Positions 27,354 to 38,192 are shown, numbered from the stretch's first letter. The stretch: 64,000 bases of DNA from Prauserella alba (GCF_024171735.1 NZ_JAMTCH010000009.1:88062-152061); one strand, 5' to 3'. A program made the numbers and translations. Notes: generated by a model from the sequence alone, not told the origin.

Positions 27354-27845
27354 TCAGGTGGCGTCCGGGTCGACCGGCGGCTTCTCACCCGACTTGAGCG
27401 GCTCCTGAGCGGGTTTCGCGGCGGGTGCCGTACCGGTTCCCGCGCCGCCGGCGCCGATACCGCCGACGCCGGCCCCGCCGGCATTGTCCTGCGTACCGCC
27501 TGCGTACGGCGTTGTCTGCGCCCCGTCGCCGCCGATGGGGCGGGTGCCGTTGAGGTTGTTCAGGCCCACCGGGTCGGGGTCGCCGTCGAACAGGTGCTGG
27601 GTCACGGCGCGCTTGGGGTCGAAGTTGCGCAGCCCGCGCAGATCTTCGATGGGTTTGCGGAACTCCTCGTACTCGGGCCCCATCTCGTCCCTGAGCTGCT
27701 GCCGCGCACCGGTGGCGAAGTCGCGGACCTTGCGCATGGACCGGCCCATCCAGGCCGCCGCCTCGGGCAGCCGCTCGGGGCCCAGGATGAACAGGGCAGC
27801 CACGAGCAGCACGAGGATCTCGGACCAGCCAACGCTCTCGAACAC
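27354..27845 (-). CDS. tatB: Sec-independent translocase subunit TatB
   Basis: A 163-residue protein: one N-terminal transmembrane helix at about 8-22 ([20 protein letters not shown], with the conserved GPERLP turn), an amphipathic helix ([20 protein letters not shown]), and a Gly/Pro/Ala-rich tail. TatB joins TatC to receive folded twin-arginine substrates. Downstream of htrA on the same strand, as in the M. tuberculosis order sigE-rseA-htrA-tatB (Rv1221-Rv1224). Confidence 0.95.
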   Translation of the reverse strand: MFESVGWSEILVLLVAALFILGPERLPEAAAWMGRSMRKVRDFATGARQQLRDEMGPEYEEFRKPIEDLRGLRNFDPKRAVTQHLFDGDPDPVGLNNLNGTRPIGGDGAQTTPYAGGTQDNAGGAGVGGIGAGGAGTGTAPAAKPAQEPLKSGEKPPVDPDAT

Positions 27846-27890
27846 CCGGACACCTCCGCCTTCCTCGGCCGCCCCGCCCAGCCTACAAGG

Positions 27891-29456
27891 TCAGTCTGAA
27901 CCCAGGGTGACATCGACGGTAAGTGCTCGGCCGCCACGCACGAGCCGCACCGGCACCGTGTCACCGACCTCGTGTTCGCGAACGGCGACGGTGAGTTCGG
28001 CTGCGTTGCGCACCTGCCGCTGGCCGACCTTGGTGATCACGTCGCCCTCCTTGATGCCCGCCTTCGCCGCCGGGCCCTGGCCACGCACGTTCTGCACCTG
28101 GGCGCCCTCGGAGCTGCCGGCCGACACCGATGCGGCGTTGACGCCGATGTCGGCGTGCTGCACCTTGCCGTCCCTGATCAGGTCGTCGGCGATGCGCATG
28201 GCCTGGTCGACGGGGATGGCGAAGCCGAGGCCGATGCTGCCGCCCTCACCTTCGCCCACGGTGCGGATCATCGAGTTGACGCCCACGAGTGCGCCGCGGG
28301 AGTCGACGAGCGCGCCACCCGAGTTACCCGGGTTGATCGCGGCGTCGGTCTGGATGGCGTCGTAGGTGACGTTGGCGTCGCCGTTCTGACCGGGAGCGGT
28401 GACGGGCCGGTCGACCGCGCTGACGATGCCCTCGGTGACGGTGTTCTCCAGGCCGAACGGCGATCCGACGGCCACGACGCTGTCGCCGGGGGCGAGGTCG
28501 GACGACTTGCCGACCTCGATGACGACGGGATTGGACACGTTCACCTTGATGACGGCGAGGTCGGTCTTCGGGTCCGTGCCGACGACCTCGGCACTCGCCC
28601 TGGTGCCGTCGGTGAACACCGCGGTGATGTCGGCGTCGTCGGAGTCGCTGGCCTGCGCGACGACGTGGTGGTTGGTGAGTACGTAACCGTCGGAGTCGAT
28701 CATCACGCCCGAGCCGACACCGCCGTTCTGGCCGGAGGTGACCTCCAGGGACACGACGGCGGGCGCCACGCGCTGCGCGATACCGGCGATCGACCCGGCG
28801 GGGCGTTCCTTCGCGGCTTCGGCCTCGGCGACGTTGAGTTCGCCGGTGAGTTCGTCGCCGGTGCTGGCCACGCCCCAGCCGACGAGCCCGCCCGCGGCGC
28901 CGATCAGCAGGGCGACCACGGCCAGCATCGCCAGCGCAACGGGCTTGACACGCCTGCCGAACAGCAACTCGGGCAGGCTCAGCTGTGCGCCCTGGGGTTT
29001 GGCGGTGTCGTCGGCGGTGTCGTCACCGGTGACGGCGGGCCTGCCGAGGACGGCCGGCGCGCCCGGGTCCCGCCAGGGGTCCTCCTCCGACGCCCACAGC
29101 GGGTCGTCGTCCTCACCGCCCGCAGGGGTTGCCGTGCCTGCGGTGCTGTCGCTGCCGTCGGGACGCTGCAGCACGACGTCGCGGGTTCCCGGAGGACGGC
29201 CGAACGCCTGGGCCAGCGATTCGGGGGTCGGCGGTGCGAGCACGGGGCCGGTTCCGTTGCCTGCCGCGTTGCCGTTGCCCGTGGCCGATCCGGGGCGGGA
29301 CAGCTCGTCGAAGGAGCCGTCCACGCCGCGCGGCCTGCCGAACGCCGAGGCGGCCGCCGGGTCCACGGACGGGCGCGCGAGCGGACGCGGACGGAGCCGT
29401 CGCTCGTCGTCCTCGTGGGACGGGCCCTCGTGGGACGGGTTCGGTGGCTGGCTCAT
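27891..29456 (-). CDS. htrA: HtrA-type membrane serine protease with PDZ domain
   Basis: A 521-residue protease. The long cytoplasmic N-terminus (about 170 residues, Pro/Asp-rich) is followed by one transmembrane helix at 173-195, a trypsin-like domain with His264 (TNHHVV), Asp299 (TDLAVI) and Ser379 (NPGNSGG), and a C-terminal PDZ domain (GPAAKAGIKEGDVITKVG). ATG at 29456 with GGGGGAAG upstream. It probably cleaves misfolded envelope proteins and, in mycobacteria, is tied to SigE through RseA. It corresponds to Rv1223. Confidence 0.93.
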   Translation of the reverse strand: MSQPPNPSHEGPSHEDDERRLRPRPLARPSVDPAAASAFGRPRGVDGSFDELSRPGSATGNGNAAGNGTGPVLAPPTPESLAQAFGRPPGTRDVVLQRPDGSDSTAGTATPAGGEDDDPLWASEEDPWRDPGAPAVLGRPAVTGDDTADDTAKPQGAQLSLPELLFGRRVKPVALAMLAVVALLIGAAGGLVGWGVASTGDELTGELNVAEAEAAKERPAGSIAGIAQRVAPAVVSLEVTSGQNGGVGSGVMIDSDGYVLTNHHVVAQASDSDDADITAVFTDGTRASAEVVGTDPKTDLAVIKVNVSNPVVIEVGKSSDLAPGDSVVAVGSPFGLENTVTEGIVSAVDRPVTAPGQNGDANVTYDAIQTDAAINPGNSGGALVDSRGALVGVNSMIRTVGEGEGGSIGLGFAIPVDQAMRIADDLIRDGKVQHADIGVNAASVSAGSSEGAQVQNVRGQGPAAKAGIKEGDVITKVGQRQVRNAAELTVAVREHEVGDTVPVRLVRGGRALTVDVTLGSD

Positions 29457-29634
29457 CTTCCCCCGGCATCCGGTTCGTCGCGTGCTCGTGCCCCGCAGGA
29501 GAGTACGCGTGCGTGCCCACGCTGTACCCACACACCATGCGGCACCTCGACATGATCCTGCCGCGGGCCCGGTGAAATGGCTGTGGGCCCCTCGCCACCG
29601 GCCGGTCACGGCGGGCGACCGGCTGGGGCGACGG

Positions 29635-30501
29635 TCAGCGCCCGCTGGAGACCGGGGTGAGGGCCGGTGCGACCGCGCGGGACGGCGCGGGCGATGCACC
29701 CGTGGCCGCGGTGTTCGAAGCCGCGGGGTTCGAAGCCGCGGGGTGCGGGGTGGTGTGCTGGGCCGACGTGGTGCCTGCCGGTGCGCTGCCGGCTGCGGTG
29801 GTCCGCGGCGCCGGGTCACCGGCCCGCGGCGCAGCCGCCGGTGTCGACGTCGACGCGGCTGAGCCCGACGACGCAGGCGAACCGTCCCCGCCGAACTGCG
29901 CACGCAGCACGTTGGTGTTCGCCCCGCCCCCGCCGGGACGGGGACGCTCCGAGTCGGCGGACGTGCCGCCGGTCGTCGTCACGAGCGCGAGCGCACTGAG
30001 CACGAGCCCCGACACGACGACTCCCGCCCCCTGGGCGGCACGGCGTCGGCCGCCGCCGGATCCGCCGCCGAGCACGGCGTCGGACCGACCCAGCGGTGTC
30101 GAGCCGCCGAGCGGCGTCGAACCGCCGAGGGGCTCCGCGCTGCCGGTGGAACGCCTGCGCAGGCCCGCCACCCGCTCGGGCCGCTGCACGGCGACGAGTT
30201 GGCCGTCCTCGGTGACCGCGAGGTTGTCCGGTGTCTCGTCGAGTTCGGTGTCCTGGGGGATCGACCGCAGACTGGCCAGGAAGCCCGCCGACATCGACGG
30301 CTCGCCGGCATCCCGCACGGCCGACCGCACCTGGCGCTGGGCCTCGACGTCCGCTGCGCACCACGGGCAGTGCGCGAGGTGTTCGGCGGCGCGTTCGGTC
30401 GCGCCCGTCGAGAGTTCGTTGTCGACGAACGCCACGACCGCGTCCGGCAGCAGATGCGACTCGGGAAGGCCGAACCCGCCGGACCCGTGGTGACGGCTCA
30501 T
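29635..30501 (-). CDS. rseA: Anti-sigma factor RseA (ZAS type)
   Basis: A 288-residue membrane anti-sigma factor. The zinc-associated anti-sigma motif is His41-x3-Cys45-x2-Cys48 (HLAHCPWC). A single transmembrane helix is at about 158-177, and the outside part is Ala/Thr/Pro-rich with repeats (STPLGG twice, [12 protein letters not shown]). It should hold SigE, encoded 4 nt upstream by overlap, at the membrane and release it on envelope stress. M. tuberculosis RseA (Rv1222) lacks such a long outside tail, so the tail here is unusual. Confidence 0.9.
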   Translation of the reverse strand: MSRHHGSGGFGLPESHLLPDAVVAFVDNELSTGATERAAEHLAHCPWCAADVEAQRQVRSAVRDAGEPSMSAGFLASLRSIPQDTELDETPDNLAVTEDGQLVAVQRPERVAGLRRRSTGSAEPLGGSTPLGGSTPLGRSDAVLGGGSGGGRRRAAQGAGVVVSGLVLSALALVTTTGGTSADSERPRPGGGGANTNVLRAQFGGDGSPASSGSAASTSTPAAAPRAGDPAPRTTAAGSAPAGTTSAQHTTPHPAASNPAASNTAATGASPAPSRAVAPALTPVSSGR

Positions 30502-31304
30502 CCCAGCGCCTCCCGCTCACGTGTTGCTGCCGCGTGCTCGAGCGACGCCTTCAGCGCCTGCCGGCCGCGGTGGATCCTGCTGCGCACGGTCCCGAGCTTA
30601 ACGCCGAGGGTCGCGCCGATCTCCTCGTACGAGAGTCCTTCGACGTCGCACAGCACGACGGCGGCGCGGAACTCCGGCGGCAGCTCGGCCAGCGCGGTCT
30701 GCAGATCGGGGTCGAGGTGTGTTTCGGAGAAGACCTGTTCCGGGCTCGGGTCGTCACCGACGATGCGGTCGGTGTCCTCGGGCAGGCCCTCCATGCGCAC
30801 GCGCGAACGGCGGCGGGCCATGTCGAGGAACAGGTTGGTCGTGATGCGGTGCAGCCAGCCTTCGAACGTGCCCGGCTTGTACGACGCGAGGGAGCGGAAC
30901 ACGCGGATGAAGGTCTCCTGCGTGAGGTCCTCGGCGTCGTGGGCGTTGCCGGACAGCCGGTACGCCAGCCGGTAGACGCGGTCGGCGTGCTCGCGGACGA
31001 CCTCGTCCCACGTCGGCGGGGTCCACGTCGCGGCGACGTCACCGGGCGACGCGGTGTCACCGGGCGGCGCCGTGTCCCCGGGCGACGCGGTGTCTCCGGG
31101 CGACGGGGACGATCCGGGCGAAGCGGTGGATCCGGGCGCGCTGGACGCCGGCGTCACACTCGCCGTCCCGGCCACGTCCAGGACGGCACCCGCGGACGCG
31201 GTGTCACCGCCCACCCGCTCGGCGACAGCCGTGCTGGACCGCTCCTGTGTGGGCTGCTGCGTGGGTCGCGTCGTGCTGCTCTGCGACAGCTGAGGCACCT
31301 CCAT
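30498..31304 (-). CDS. sigE: ECF RNA polymerase sigma factor SigE
   Basis: A 268-residue ECF sigma factor. Region 2 holds [20 protein letters not shown] and [13 protein letters not shown]; region 4 holds [20 protein letters not shown] and [16 protein letters not shown]. The N-terminus has tandem hexapeptides SPGDTA (coded by 18-nt repeats, about 31040-31110). The ATG at 31304 has AAGGGG upstream; an upstream GTG at 31352 would add 16 residues. It starts the operon sigE-rseA and corresponds to Rv1221, the envelope-stress sigma factor. Confidence 0.93.
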   Translation of the reverse strand: MEVPQLSQSSTTRPTQQPTQERSSTAVAERVGGDTASAGAVLDVAGTASVTPASSAPGSTASPGSSPSPGDTASPGDTAPPGDTASPGDVAATWTPPTWDEVVREHADRVYRLAYRLSGNAHDAEDLTQETFIRVFRSLASYKPGTFEGWLHRITTNLFLDMARRRSRVRMEGLPEDTDRIVGDDPSPEQVFSETHLDPDLQTALAELPPEFRAAVVLCDVEGLSYEEIGATLGVKLGTVRSRIHRGRQALKASLEHAAATREREALG

Positions 31305-31622
31305 CGGCCTGATCCCCTTCGTTAGCCGTTCAACGTCCGGCGTGGTCCACATGTTCCCGCCGGACCCGTGTTCCCCTCGTGAGCCCGATGCCCCTCGTGG
31401 CCGGATGCCCTTCGTGCGCCGGGACTCCGAGGGTCACCCGGCTGCGCCGGGCGGGCCGGTCGTGGCCACCACGTCCTGTGGATGAGACGTAGTCTTGCCG
31501 GTTTCCTTACGGATTCGATGAGGTGCGGCTGAGAATGGCCTGAGAACCTGCGGGCCGCCGTGGCGGGCGGGGTGGCGCCGTGGTGGTCCGGCCTGCTCAG
31601 GGCACGCGCTAACCTTTCGCGC
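31305..31622. promoter_or_regulatory. Divergent sigE / O-methyltransferase upstream region
   Basis: This 318-bp gap holds no gene. It must contain promoters for sigE (leftward) and the O-methyltransferase (rightward). Near the rightward gene are direct repeats CTGAGAA-N4-CTGAGAA (31529-31546). Confidence 0.5.
31529..31546. promoter_or_regulatory. Direct repeat CTGAGAA-tggc-CTGAGAA
   Basis: Two CTGAGAA heptamers start 11 nt apart, one helical turn, 77 nt upstream of the O-methyltransferase and 225 nt upstream of sigE. Tandem response-regulator sites such as the MprA box at mycobacterial sigE have this layout. Assignment to any regulator is inference. Confidence 0.4.
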
Positions 31623-32288
31623 GTGACCTCGGAGACCGATCCCACTGCGGCGCTCGCCGACGCCGTCAGCGGGTTCGTCGACGGCTTCGCCGCCGAAGAC
31701 GACACGATCGGCCGAGCTCGCGAACGCGCCCGCGAGCTCGGCTGCCCCGCGGTGTCGCCGGCCACGGGCGCCGCGCTCGCACTGCTGGCCACGACGGTGC
31801 AGGCCAGGTCGGTCGTCGAGATCGGGACCGGCGCCGGGGTCAGCGGGCTGCACCTGCTCCGTGCCATGACGCCCGACGGGGTCCTGACGACCATCGACTG
31901 GGAACCGGAGTTCCACCGGGCCGCGCGCCGCGTTTTCACCTCCGCGGGATACCCCTCCGGCAGGGTGCGCACGATCACGGGCCGGGCACTCGACGTGCTG
32001 TCGCGGCTCACCTCCGGCGGCTACGACCTCGTGTTCGCCGACGCCACGCTCGCCGAGTACCCCGGGTACTTCGACCAGGGCGTGCAGCTGCTGCGGCCCG
32101 GCGGGGTGATCGTGCTCCACAACGTGCTCGCCGACGTGCACATCGGGGACCACGGCAGGCGCAACCCGGACCTGCTCGCGCTCCGCGACGTCGCCAGGAC
32201 GATGCGCGACGACGACCGTCTCCGCCCCGCCGTGCTGCCCCTCGGCGGCGGCCTGCTCGCGGCCGCCGTCGTCGGCCCCGCGGCGTGA
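31623..32288 (+). CDS. O-methyltransferase (Rv1220c-like)
   Basis: A 221-residue SAM-dependent class-I methyltransferase of the caffeoyl-CoA/catechol O-methyltransferase type. Motif I is VVEIGTGAGVSGLHLL; DWEPEF and DLVFADATLAEYPGYF follow; LLRPGGVIVLHNVL matches the C-terminal motif with a metal-linked Asp/Asn pair. The GTG at 31623 starts at the family-conserved point (TSETDPTAALADAV). Divergent from sigE exactly as Rv1220c is from sigE in M. tuberculosis. Methyl acceptor unknown. Confidence 0.88.
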   Translation: MTSETDPTAALADAVSGFVDGFAAEDDTIGRARERARELGCPAVSPATGAALALLATTVQARSVVEIGTGAGVSGLHLLRAMTPDGVLTTIDWEPEFHRAARRVFTSAGYPSGRVRTITGRALDVLSRLTSGGYDLVFADATLAEYPGYFDQGVQLLRPGGVIVLHNVLADVHIGDHGRRNPDLLALRDVARTMRDDDRLRPAVLPLGGGLLAAAVVGPAA

Positions 32289-32308
32289 CACCGGCCGATC
32301 CGCCACGT

Positions 32309-32412
32309 GCCCCCCAGGGCACCTTGGTGGCGTTCAACGCAGCCACGCGCCAGCGTGTCCGTGAGGTGCGGTGGCCGGGCCGGCGGACGGGAGCCCCGAA
32401 TCTTCCCCTCGC
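32309..32412 (+). repeat. Dispersed GCCCCCAAGGGCACC element, split copy
   Basis: The left half (32309-32340: GCCCCCCAGGGCACC to GGCGTTCAACGC) and the right half (about 32394-32412: CCCGAATCTTCCCCTCGCG) are separated by some 53 bp absent from the copy at 63433. The left half contains the TGA stop of the MFS gene (read on minus) and the right half lies inside its coding region. Confidence 0.8.
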
Positions 32413-33620
32413 GCCGTGCCGAATCGGCGGGCGGACAGGATCGCGAGGATCCCGATCGTGAGCGCGCCCGCGACCGCCGCGACGAGCCCGCCCCACCCGG
32501 CGTGGCCGTACAGGACCGCGCCTGCCGCTCCCCCGACGCTGCTGCCGAGGTAGTAGCAGGCGTTGTAGAGCCCGCCCGCCTGCCCGCGTCCCGCGGCGGG
32601 CGCTTCGGCGGCCGCCCACCCGCTGGCGACCGAGTGCGCGGTGAAGAAGCCGAGCGTGAGCACGACGAAGCCGGCCGCGACCAGCGGCACCGAGTCCGGC
32701 AGTGTCAGCGCCGCACCGGCGATCGTGAGGATCAGGCCTGCGCACGCGGTCGCCACCCGCCCGAACCGCGCGACGAGCCGTCCCGCGCGGCTCGAGGCGA
32801 CCGCACCGCCCGCGTAGGCCAGGAACACCAACGAGGCGGTGGCGGGATGCAGGCCGAGGTCGCCGGTGAGACGGAACCCGGCGACGTTGTACAGCGCGAC
32901 GAACGAGCCCATCGCGACCAAGGCGACGACGTACTGGGCGAGCAGCACGCGGTCCGATGCGGCGGCGAGGAGTCCGCGGCCGACGTCGGCGAGTCTCGGC
33001 CGCGTGGCGGGCCTGGCCAGTCCGGGCAGGGTGGTCGCGGTGATCAGCGCGCACACCAGGCCGATTCCGCCGACGACGGCGAGCGCGCCGTGCCAGCCGA
33101 GTGCGTCCGTGGTGAACCCGACGCTGAGCCGTCCGGACAACCCGCCGAGCGTGTTGCCCGCGACCATCGCGCCGACGGCCCCCGCCACGCCGGCGGCGCC
33201 GAGGCGTTCGGCCAGATAGGCCGCCGCGACGCCGGGGAAACCCGCGATGGCCACACCCTGCAGCACGCGCATCACCAGCAGTGCGTCGAACGTCGGCGCG
33301 AGCGGCAGCAACAGCCCGAGGACCGCCGAGACCAGCACCGACGCGACGATCACGGGTTTGCGGCCGACGATCTCCGACAGCGCGGCGAGCGGCAGCACGG
33401 CGACGGCCAGCGCACCGGTCGCCACGCTGATCGCCAGTGACGCGCGGCCGGGGTCGAGCGCGTACTGCTCGGCGAGTTGCGGCAACAGTGGCTGCGGCGC
33501 GTAGAGCAGGGCGAACGAGCACAGCCCCGCCGCGGTCACCGCCAGGGTCACCCTGCGGACGGGGACCGCGGTGGCGGGGACCGCCGGGCCGGACTCCGGT
33601 GCGGACGTTCGAACGGACAT
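32334..33620 (-). CDS. MFS transporter (AraJ/Bcr-like)
   Basis: A 428-residue protein with twelve predicted helices and the MFS loop motif SEIVGRKPV between helices 2 and 3 (about residues 79-87). Conserved PQPLLPQLAEQYALDPG and LPLAPTFDALLVMRVLQG follow the drug or sugar efflux (AraJ, YgaY-like) type. ATG at 33620. The last about 25 residues and stop codon are formed by the dispersed GCCCCCAAGG element, so the C-terminal tail is probably not native. Divergent from the LysR gene at 33659. Confidence 0.85.
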   Translation of the reverse strand: MSVRTSAPESGPAVPATAVPVRRVTLAVTAAGLCSFALLYAPQPLLPQLAEQYALDPGRASLAISVATGALAVAVLPLAALSEIVGRKPVIVASVLVSAVLGLLLPLAPTFDALLVMRVLQGVAIAGFPGVAAAYLAERLGAAGVAGAVGAMVAGNTLGGLSGRLSVGFTTDALGWHGALAVVGGIGLVCALITATTLPGLARPATRPRLADVGRGLLAAASDRVLLAQYVVALVAMGSFVALYNVAGFRLTGDLGLHPATASLVFLAYAGGAVASSRAGRLVARFGRVATACAGLILTIAGAALTLPDSVPLVAAGFVVLTLGFFTAHSVASGWAAAEAPAAGRGQAGGLYNACYYLGSSVGGAAGAVLYGHAGWGGLVAAVAGALTIGILAILSARRFGTARGEDSGLPSAGPATAPHGHAGAWLR

Positions 33621-33658
33621 GGTTTCCGACGCTAAGTATCGGCCGAACCATACGTCCA

Positions 33659-34642
33659 ATGCAGAAATACGCCATAATCGATGCTGTGGTGCATGAATCC
33701 GAGGATGCGCGGGTCACGGCGGAGCTGGCGCCGCACGTGGCACTGCTGCGGGTGCTGAAGGTCACGGGGAACCTCACCCGTGCCGCCGCCGAACTGGGCG
33801 TGCCCCAGCCGACGGCGAGCAGGCGGCTCGCGGCACTGACCGGTCTGCTGGGTACACCGGTGACCGAACCGGACGGCCGCGGCATCCGCCTCACCCGCGC
33901 GGGCGCGCTGCTCGCCGACGCCGCCGACCGGGCTGCGGCCGAACTGACCCACGGCGTGCGCAGACTGCGCGAGGAGGTCGACCCGGAACGCGGGCACATC
34001 GTGCTCGGCTTTCTGCACCTGCTCGGCCGTTCCCTCGTCCCAGGGCTGGTGAGCGAGTTCCGCCGGATCCGGCCGCACACCCGCTTCACCCTGGTCCAGG
34101 GTTCCCGCCAGGACATCGTCGACAGGCTCGGGTCAGGCGAACTCGACCTCGCGCTCGTCGCACCACCCGCCGACGGCCCCGGCCTCGACGCGCTGCCGCT
34201 GACCGAGCAGGAACTGTTCGTCGCCCTGCCGCAGGGGCACCGGCTCGCCGGCAGGGCACACGTGCGCCTCGACGATCTCGCCGACGAGGTGTTCGTGATG
34301 CTCGAGCACGGCTACGGCCTCCGGCAGATCACCGACGACCTGTGTGCGCAGGCGGGATTCGAACCCGTCGTCGCATTCGAAGGGCAGGAATCGGAAACCG
34401 TGCGCGGGCTCGTCGCCTCCGGACTCGGTGTGACGCTGCTGCCGAAGTTCGAACCGGGCACCCCGGCCGGGGTCGTCGAGATGCCACTGCGACCGCGGGT
34501 GACCAGGACCGTCGGGCTCTCCTGGCACGGTGACCGGCCGCTGCCGCCGGTCGTGGCTGCGTTCCGCGACCACGTGCGCGGCCGCGCGCCCCTGCCGCCG
34601 GCCTCCGCTCGCGAGACGGACCGGGGCTCGGCGCAGCGGTAG
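33659..34642 (+). CDS. LysR family regulator next to the MFS gene
   Basis: A 327-residue LysR protein: helix-turn-helix near 28-58 (VLKVTGNLTRAAAELGVPQP, TASRRLAAL), then the effector domain with LDLALVAPPADG. It is divergent from the MFS gene and almost surely its regulator. The start is uncertain: ATG 33659 has no ribosome site, while a CATAAT-like -10 at about 33672 would suit a leaderless start at GTG 33686 or 33689. The two genes start only 39-70 bp apart, so promoters overlap. Confidence 0.85.
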   Translation: MQKYAIIDAVVHESEDARVTAELAPHVALLRVLKVTGNLTRAAAELGVPQPTASRRLAALTGLLGTPVTEPDGRGIRLTRAGALLADAADRAAAELTHGVRRLREEVDPERGHIVLGFLHLLGRSLVPGLVSEFRRIRPHTRFTLVQGSRQDIVDRLGSGELDLALVAPPADGPGLDALPLTEQELFVALPQGHRLAGRAHVRLDDLADEVFVMLEHGYGLRQITDDLCAQAGFEPVVAFEGQESETVRGLVASGLGVTLLPKFEPGTPAGVVEMPLRPRVTRTVGLSWHGDRPLPPVVAAFRDHVRGRAPLPPASARETDRGSAQR

Positions 34643-34661
34643 GAATGCCTCGGTAGGGAGC

Positions 34662-36170
<1,509 letters not shown>

Positions 36171-36254
36171 GTGAGACCCTCCAGGCACAAGAAGATCAGC
36201 CGGTCGGGCTCGGCAACCGCCCGACCGGCAGTGGGGACTACGGACAGCGACGGA

Positions 36255-36422
36255 CTAGCTCGTGGCCTCCTGAAGGGCCGCGCCGAGGTCCTTGGCCTCC
36301 TCGGCCGTCAACTCGACGACGAGGCGCCCGCCGCCTTCCAGCGGTACACGCATCACGAGGCCCCGTCCCTCCTTAGCAACCTCGAGGGGACCATCTCCGG
36401 TCCGGGGCTTCATGGCCGCCAT
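36255..36422 (-). CDS. DUF3117 protein, 55 aa (Rv1211-like)
   Basis: A 55-residue conserved protein starting MAAMKPRTGDGPLEVAKEGR, with a beta-rich middle (GLVMRVPLEGGGRLVVELT) and ending EEAKDLGAALQEATS. This is the DUF3117 family, near universal in actinobacteria and of unknown function. ATG at 36422 with GGAGGGAG 7-14 nt upstream. The gene is on its own transcript, divergent from the enoyl-CoA hydratase and about 85 nt upstream of pepA. Confidence 0.9.
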   Translation of the reverse strand: MAAMKPRTGDGPLEVAKEGRGLVMRVPLEGGGRLVVELTAEEAKDLGAALQEATS

Positions 36423-36622
36423 AGCGTGCTCCCTCCATCTTCAGCCAGCACCCGGCTCGCGTTCGCGTCATGCGCCGGGTCAAGCACCTCACCCACCATT
36501 GTCCCCCATCGGCCGTTGGCGGCGAACGCCGGACCGATCTTAGCGCCGGAGCATAGGCGCTGGTATGCGCTTCACAGGACTGACAGACTCGCGGCCGAGA
36601 CAACGATTCGGAGGGCTTTCCC

Positions 36623-37426
36623 GTGACGACAGACGACGTCCTGCAGGTGACCGACAGTGGCGAGAACGCCGGGGTACGGACGCTGACACTCAACCGTCCC
36701 GACGCGTACAACGCGCTGACGGTCGAGCTGAAGGAGCGCCTGCTGACCGCGCTGCGTGAGGCGGCGGCGGACGACGGCGTGCGCGCGGTCGTGCTCACCG
36801 GGGCGGGCAAGGCGTTCTGCGCAGGCCAGGACCTGAAGGAGCACGTCGGCCTGCTGCGGTCCGGCGACGACGCACCGCTGCGCACGGTCGCCGAGCACTA
36901 CAACCCGCTCATCGAGGCGATCACCGGCATGGCCAAGCCCGTGATCGCCGGGGTGAACGGGCCGGCCGCGGGCGCAGGCGCGGCACTGGCGTACGCGTCG
37001 GACCTGCGGATCGCGGCCGGGTCGGCGAACTTCCTGATGGCGTTCGCCAACGTCGGCCTCGGGCCCGACAGCGGCGCGTCGTGGACGCTGCAGCGCCTCG
37101 TCGGCTACGGGCGTGCGATGGAGCTGATGATGCTCCCCCGCACGGTCGACTCGACGGAGGCGTTGCGCATCGGACTGGTCGGTGAGGTCGTGGCCGACGA
37201 CGAACTGGCCGGCCGGGTCCGCGAGGTCGCGCTGAAACTGGCGGCAGGACCGACCGTGGCCTACGCGAAGATCAAATCGACGCTCGGCACGGCCGCCGAG
37301 GGCACGCTCGCCGAGGCACTGGCGGCCGAGGACGCGGCGCAGACCGTGCTCGGCGGCACCGCCGACCACACCGAGGCGGTCGACGCGTTCGTGAACAAGC
37401 GCAAGCCCGTCTTCACCGGCAAGTAG
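36623..37426 (+). CDS. Enoyl-CoA hydratase/isomerase (PaaG-like)
   Basis: A 267-residue crotonase-fold enzyme. Oxyanion-hole segments are GAGKAFCAGQDLKEH (about residues 60-74) and GPAAGAGAALAYASDL (about 112-127); the catalytic acid position falls in NVGLGPDSGASWTL, an Asp like PaaG-type isomerases rather than the usual Glu pair. It acts on acyl-CoA; PaaG isomerises an epoxyphenylacetyl-CoA, but no paa genes are nearby, so the substrate is open. GTG with GGAGGG upstream. It ends in a 21-bp repeat array. Confidence 0.85.
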   Translation: MTTDDVLQVTDSGENAGVRTLTLNRPDAYNALTVELKERLLTALREAAADDGVRAVVLTGAGKAFCAGQDLKEHVGLLRSGDDAPLRTVAEHYNPLIEAITGMAKPVIAGVNGPAAGAGAALAYASDLRIAAGSANFLMAFANVGLGPDSGASWTLQRLVGYGRAMELMMLPRTVDSTEALRIGLVGEVVADDELAGRVREVALKLAAGPTVAYAKIKSTLGTAAEGTLAEALAAEDAAQTVLGGTADHTEAVDAFVNKRKPVFTGK

Positions 37427-37467
37427 GCGTCCCACCCGTGACACGGGGGCCGGCACACCCCGACCCC

Positions 37468-37530
37468 CGTGTTGCGGGCTCCGGGGCTCGTGTTGCGGAT
37501 TCAGGGGGCCGTGTTGCCGATTCCGGGCCT
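37468..37530 (+). repeat. 21-bp 3'-end repeat array, 3 units
   Basis: Three clean units of the CGTGTTGCGGATTCCGGGG type begin 41 nt after the hydratase stop on its sense strand; a decayed unit (CGTGACACGGGGGCCGG) fills the space before. The convergent tag gene has no array on its own side. Confidence 0.88.
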
Positions 37531-37592
37531 GCCGCGTCGACACGCCGGCGCGCAGCCGCGCCGCTCACCGTCGTCGCCTCTCGGACCGCCGG

Positions 37593-38192
37593 TCACTCCG
37601 CGCGGTGGCACCCGGCGACGTGGTCGTCGACCATGCCCGTGGCCTGCATCATCGCGTAGCAGGTCGTCGGCCCGACGAACGTGAACCCGCGTTTCTTCAG
37701 CGCCTTGGCCATCGCCGTGGACTCGGGCGTCACCGCGGGCACGTCGGCCATCGACGCGGGTCGGCCACGGCGATCCGGCGCGAACGACCACAGCAGGTCG
37801 TCCAGCGGGGTGTCCAACTCGGCGATCGCGCGGGCGTTGCCGATGGTGGCGTGGACCTTCGCTCGGTTCCGGACGATGCGGGCGTCGGCGAGCAGGCGGG
37901 CGACGTCGTCGTCGGTGAACGCCGCCACGGCCGGTGGGGCGAATCCGGCGAACGCGCTGCGGAACGCCTCCCGTTTGCGCAGGATCGTCAACCACGACAG
38001 GCCGGACTGGAACGCCTCCAGCGACAGCCGTTCGAACAGCGCCGCCTCGCCGCGCAACGGGACGCCCCATTCGGTGTCGTGATACTCGGCGTAGTCGGGC
38101 GCGGTGTTGCCCCAGCGGCAGCGAGCCACACCGTCGGGCCCGGTCAGGCCGTCGATGTCGGCCGCGGGCCGTTCGGTCTCGCCGGCCGTCAC
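37593..38192 (-). CDS. tag: DNA-3-methyladenine glycosylase I
   Basis: A 199-residue Tag protein of the helix-hairpin-helix superfamily. Conserved segments include RCRWGNTAPDYAEYHDTEWG, QSGLSWLTILRKREAFR and GFTFVGPTTCYAMMQATGMV; Cys and His near both ends (CRWG; DHVAGCHR) form the structural zinc site. It excises 3-methyladenine from DNA. The GTG start overlaps the stop of the DivIVA-like gene by 4 nt. It corresponds to TagA (Rv1210) in position. Confidence 0.95.
   Translation of the reverse strand: MTAGETERPAADIDGLTGPDGVARCRWGNTAPDYAEYHDTEWGVPLRGEAALFERLSLEAFQSGLSWLTILRKREAFRSAFAGFAPPAVAAFTDDDVARLLADARIVRNRAKVHATIGNARAIAELDTPLDDLLWSFAPDRRGRPASMADVPAVTPESTAMAKALKKRGFTFVGPTTCYAMMQATGMVDDHVAGCHRAE

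Noticed and set aside
34350..34375. tRNA-like GGATTCGAACCC
   Set aside because: It lies within the LysR coding frame and no acceptor or anticodon arms fit.
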